Shown here one piece after another: positions 61,662 through 64,000 of a stretch of 64,000 nt of DNA. The DNA comes from Virgifigura sp964551315 (GTDB taxonomy: Bacteria; Pseudomonadota; Alphaproteobacteria; Dongiales; Dongiaceae), in NCBI GenBank assembly GCA_964551315.1, contig CAZKCM010000015.1, forward strand, positions 8,807 to 72,806, given 5' to 3'. The notes under the pieces are model-generated. The model was not told where the DNA came from, searched no databases, and saw only the letters and a program-made list of their open reading frames with translations. Every line of letters begins with the position of its first letter. Within the stretch, counting starts at the first letter, position 1. Made by a program: the position numbers and the translations under genes.

Positions 61662-62969
61662 ATGGCCGTCGATCTTCAGAAAGTAGCAAAAGAGAAGAAC
61701 ATCAAGTACTTCCTCATCAGCTTCGTGGACCTGTTCGGCGGGCTCCGCGCCAAGCTGGTTCCCGCCCAGGCAATCGGTCAGATGCAGCGCGACGGCGCGG
61801 GCTTCGCCGGCTTCGCCACTTGGCTCGACATGACGCCCGCCGACCCCGACCTCTTCGCAAGACCCGATCCGGACAGCCTGATCCAGATTCCATGGAAGCC
61901 GGAGGTCGGTTGGCTTGCCAGCGACCTTTGGATGGACGGTAAGGAGGTGGAGAGCGCCCCGCGCGTGCTGCTGAAGCGGCAGATAGCCGCCGCGGCCCAG
62001 GAGGGCTATCGGATGAAGAGCGGCGTGGAATGCGAGTTCCATCTCCTCACGCCGGATGGCAAGGCTTTGGCCGACCCGCACGATACGCAGGAGAAGCCCT
62101 GCTACGACCAAAGCGCCCTGATGCGGCGCTACGACGTGATCACCGAGATCTGCGACAGCATGATCCAGCTCGGTTGGGGGCCGTATCAGAACGACCACGA
62201 AGACGCCAACGGCCAGTTCGAGATGAACTGGGAATACGACGACTGCCTGAGGACGGCGGACCGCCATGTCTTCTTCAAGTACATGGTGAAGACGATCGCC
62301 GAGAAGCACGGGCTGAGAGCAACCTTCATGCCGAAGCCGTTCCTCAACCTGACCGGCAACGGTTGCCATGCGCATGTGTCCTTGTGGGACGTGACGGGCG
62401 AGAAGAATCTGTTTCTCGACGAGTCGGACGAACTAGGCCTTTCGAAGCTTGCCTACCACTTCCTTGGCGGCATCATGCACTCGGCCGACGCGCTCTGCTC
62501 GATCTTCAATCCCACGGTCAACAGCTTCAAGCGGATCAACGCGCCGCGCACGCTCTCCGGCGCGACTTGGTCGCCCAACTCGATCACCTACGCTGGCAAC
62601 AACCGCACGCATATGGTGCGGATTCCCGATGCCGGACGGTTCGAGCTGCGGCTGATGGACGGGGCGGCCAACCCCTATCTCCTCCAGGCCGGCGTGCTGG
62701 CCGCAGGGCTCGACGGATTGGCCAACCGGCGCGACCCGGGCAAGCGGCTCGACATCAACATGTATACCGACGGCCACAAGCTGGAGAATGTCCGGAAGCT
62801 GCCGCTGAACCTCCTCGATGCGATCCGCCTCACGGACCGAAGCGAGGTGCTCCGCGCCCGCCTCGGCGACTCCTTCGTGGACAGCTACGTCAAGCTGAAG
62901 AACGAGGAGTGGCTGAGCTACATGCGGCACCTGTCGCCTTGGGAGACGGCGAACACGCTCGACTGCTGA
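61662..62969 (+). CDS. gmaS: gamma-glutamylmethylamide synthetase (GlnT/GmaS, glutamine synthetase type III annotation group)
   Basis: 435 residues, as in rhizobial GlnT and roseobacter GmaS. N-terminus KNIKYFLISFVDLFGGLRAK; metal glutamates in GVECEFHLL and NDHEDANGQFEMNW; ATP-site histidine in GNGCHAHVSLW; NPTVNSFKRI; RFELRLMDGAANPYLLQAG. It makes gamma-glutamylmethylamide from glutamate, methylamine and ATP. ATG 61662 has GGGAGAG 8 bases upstream; an upstream TTG at 61647 is less likely. A terminator follows at 63039. Placement next to mgsABC and mgdABCD supports GmaS over a plain ammonia-specific GS. Confidence 0.85.
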   Translation: MAVDLQKVAKEKNIKYFLISFVDLFGGLRAKLVPAQAIGQMQRDGAGFAGFATWLDMTPADPDLFARPDPDSLIQIPWKPEVGWLASDLWMDGKEVESAPRVLLKRQIAAAAQEGYRMKSGVECEFHLLTPDGKALADPHDTQEKPCYDQSALMRRYDVITEICDSMIQLGWGPYQNDHEDANGQFEMNWEYDDCLRTADRHVFFKYMVKTIAEKHGLRATFMPKPFLNLTGNGCHAHVSLWDVTGEKNLFLDESDELGLSKLAYHFLGGIMHSADALCSIFNPTVNSFKRINAPRTLSGATWSPNSITYAGNNRTHMVRIPDAGRFELRLMDGAANPYLLQAGVLAAGLDGLANRRDPGKRLDINMYTDGHKLENVRKLPLNLLDAIRLTDRSEVLRARLGDSFVDSYVKLKNEEWLSYMRHLSPWETANTLDC

Positions 62970-63038
62970 GCCGGCGGTCAGGCTGGGCCCCACCCGAAAA
63001 AGCATCCCGGATCGGGGAAGCCGGCCCCTGCTTCAAAA

Positions 63039-63070
63039 GCGGCGGGCAGTTGCGCCCGCCGCCGTTTTTT
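63039..63070 (+). terminator. rho-independent terminator of the mgs-gmaS operon
   Basis: A 9-bp perfect stem GCGGCGGGC / GCCCGCCGC (63039-63047, 63054-63062) with a 6-base loop, then CG and six T. It lies 69 bases after the gmaS stop and isolates fhs. Confidence 0.85.
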
Positions 63071-63141
63071 GGCAAACACAGCGGGATTTGCGCCGGGCTG
63101 CTCCGGCCGACACAAGGATCAGGGAAGGGGAGAACGAACGG

Positions 63142-64000
63142 ATGGCGAAGAAGGTCGGAAGCGACATCGAGATTGCCCGGGCGGCGAACATGAAGCCGAT
63201 CGAGGAGGTCGCGGCGAAGCTCGGGATTCCCGACAAACACCTCTTTCGCTACGGCCCGACCAAGGCGAAGCTGTCCTTCGACTTCATCAAAGACCTGCAA
63301 TCCCGGCCGGATGGCAAGCTCATCCTGGTGACGGCGATCACGCCGACCCCGGCGGGCGAGGGCAAGACGACGACGACCGTCGGCCTCGGCGACGGCCTCA
63401 ACCGGATCGGCAAGAAGGCAATCATCTGCCTGCGCGAGCCGTCACTCGGCCCTTGCTTCGGCTCCAAGGGCGGCGCCGCGGGCGGTGGCTATGCCCAGGT
63501 GGTGCCGATGGAGGACATTAACCTCCATTTTACCGGCGACTTCCACGCGATCGGCGTCGCCAACAACCTGCTCGCTGCCCTGATCGACAACCACATCTAC
63601 TGGGGCAACGAGCTCGGCATCGACGCCCGGCGCATCACCTGGCGGCGCGTCATGGACGTGAACGACCGGTCGCTGCGCTCGATCGTCAGCTCCCTCGGCG
63701 GGGTGGCCAACGGCTTCCCGCGTGAGGATGGGTTCGACATCACGGTGGCCTCCGAAGTGATGGCGATCTTCTGCCTCGCCACGGACTTCAACGACCTGAC
63801 CCGGCGGCTCGGCAACATCATCGTCGGCTACACGCGCGACCGGAAGCCAGTCTATGCCCGCGACCTCAAGGCGGAAGGGCCGATGTCGGTGCTGCTCAAG
63901 GACGCGCTGATGCCGAACCTGGTGCAGACGCTGGAGAACAACCCGGCCTTCATCCACGGCGGTCCGTTCGCCAACATCGCCCATGGCTGCAACTCGGTGA
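63142..64000 (+). CDS. fhs: formate-tetrahydrofolate ligase, cut by the right window edge
   Basis: 286 residues visible; the frame is open at the edge, where about half of the usual 555-560 residues is missing. Start MAKKVGSDIEIARAANMKPI; the P-loop TPTPAGEGKTTTTVGLGDGL at about 70-90; then LREPSLGPCFGSKGGAAGGG and EDINLHFTGDFHAIG, all family signatures. It makes 10-formyl-THF from formate, THF and ATP. ATG 63142 has GGGGAG at 8-13 bases. Standing directly after the N-methylglutamate genes, it fits assimilation or oxidation of the C1 unit released from methylamine. Confidence 0.9.
   Translation, partial: MAKKVGSDIEIARAANMKPIEEVAAKLGIPDKHLFRYGPTKAKLSFDFIKDLQSRPDGKLILVTAITPTPAGEGKTTTTVGLGDGLNRIGKKAIICLREPSLGPCFGSKGGAAGGGYAQVVPMEDINLHFTGDFHAIGVANNLLAALIDNHIYWGNELGIDARRITWRRVMDVNDRSLRSIVSSLGGVANGFPREDGFDITVASEVMAIFCLATDFNDLTRRLGNIIVGYTRDRKPVYARDLKAEGPMSVLLKDALMPNLVQTLENNPAFIHGGPFANIAHGCNSV

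Overview
The window is high-GC DNA (roughly two thirds G+C) with dense, often overlapping genes, clear Shine-Dalgarno sites and an Alphaproteobacterial gene repertoire (HWE histidine kinase, DivK-like regulator, GlnT/GmaS-type ligase, heterotetrameric sarcosine-oxidase-like enzyme). A Rhodospirillales- or Rhizobiales-like bacterium fits, but no marker here fixes the genus. Two 100-N gaps, each bordered by the same 12-13 bases on both sides, show that this is a draft scaffold.

Layout. 1-7.0 kb: an ADP-forming CoA ligase cut by the window edge, a serine-glyoxylate aminotransferase, a glutathione transferase, a nitronate monooxygenase, 5-formyl-THF cyclo-ligase and a CDP-alcohol phosphatidyltransferase. 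7.1-14.9 kb: an AI-2E-family permease, an HWE sensor kinase, a glycine-rich lipoprotein, a GH15 glucan/trehalose hydrolase and small unknowns. 15.0-23.6 kb: a compact cluster of two methyltransferases, a creatininase-family amidase, a CDP-alcohol phosphatidyltransferase, a RibD-C reductase, a glycosyltransferase, a divergent 6-pyruvoyl-tetrahydropterin-synthase homologue, a zinc-less dehydrogenase and a membrane sulfatase-like enzyme. It looks like a biosynthetic cluster of unknown product. 23.7-42 kb: tRNA-Thr, a nitrilase-type amidase, Sel1 repeats, transporters, an agmatinase-like ureohydrolase, an aminotransferase and a four-gene spermidine/putrescine-type ABC importer interrupted by an intergenic repeat. 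A two-domain methyltransferase, a cysteine-free periplasmic SUOX-like protein with its histidine kinase, and a GntR/FadR regulator follow.

42.6-64 kb is the most coherent part. The right half (52.4-63 kb) encodes the N-methylglutamate pathway for methylamine: N-methylglutamate dehydrogenase (mgdABCD), an XRE-cupin regulator, N-methylglutamate synthase (mgsABC) and gamma-glutamylmethylamide synthetase (gmaS). Formate-THF ligase (fhs) follows and runs off the edge. The left half (42.6-52.1 kb) is a parallel set: a GS-like ligase, the same three mgs-type subunits in the same order, a single-chain FAD oxidoreductase in place of mgdABCD, two proteins of unknown family, an Amt transporter and a small membrane protein, beneath a divergent FadR-type regulator.

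How they work together (inference): the Amt protein could bring in ammonium or methylammonium. GmaS and MgsABC would make N-methylglutamate, and MgdABCD would oxidise it and pass the methyl carbon to tetrahydrofolate. Fhs, the cyclo-ligase and serine-glyoxylate aminotransferase fit the folate and serine-cycle side. The left module may do the same chemistry on another amine and is the best candidate here for an undescribed pathway. The 15-23.6 kb cluster is the second candidate.
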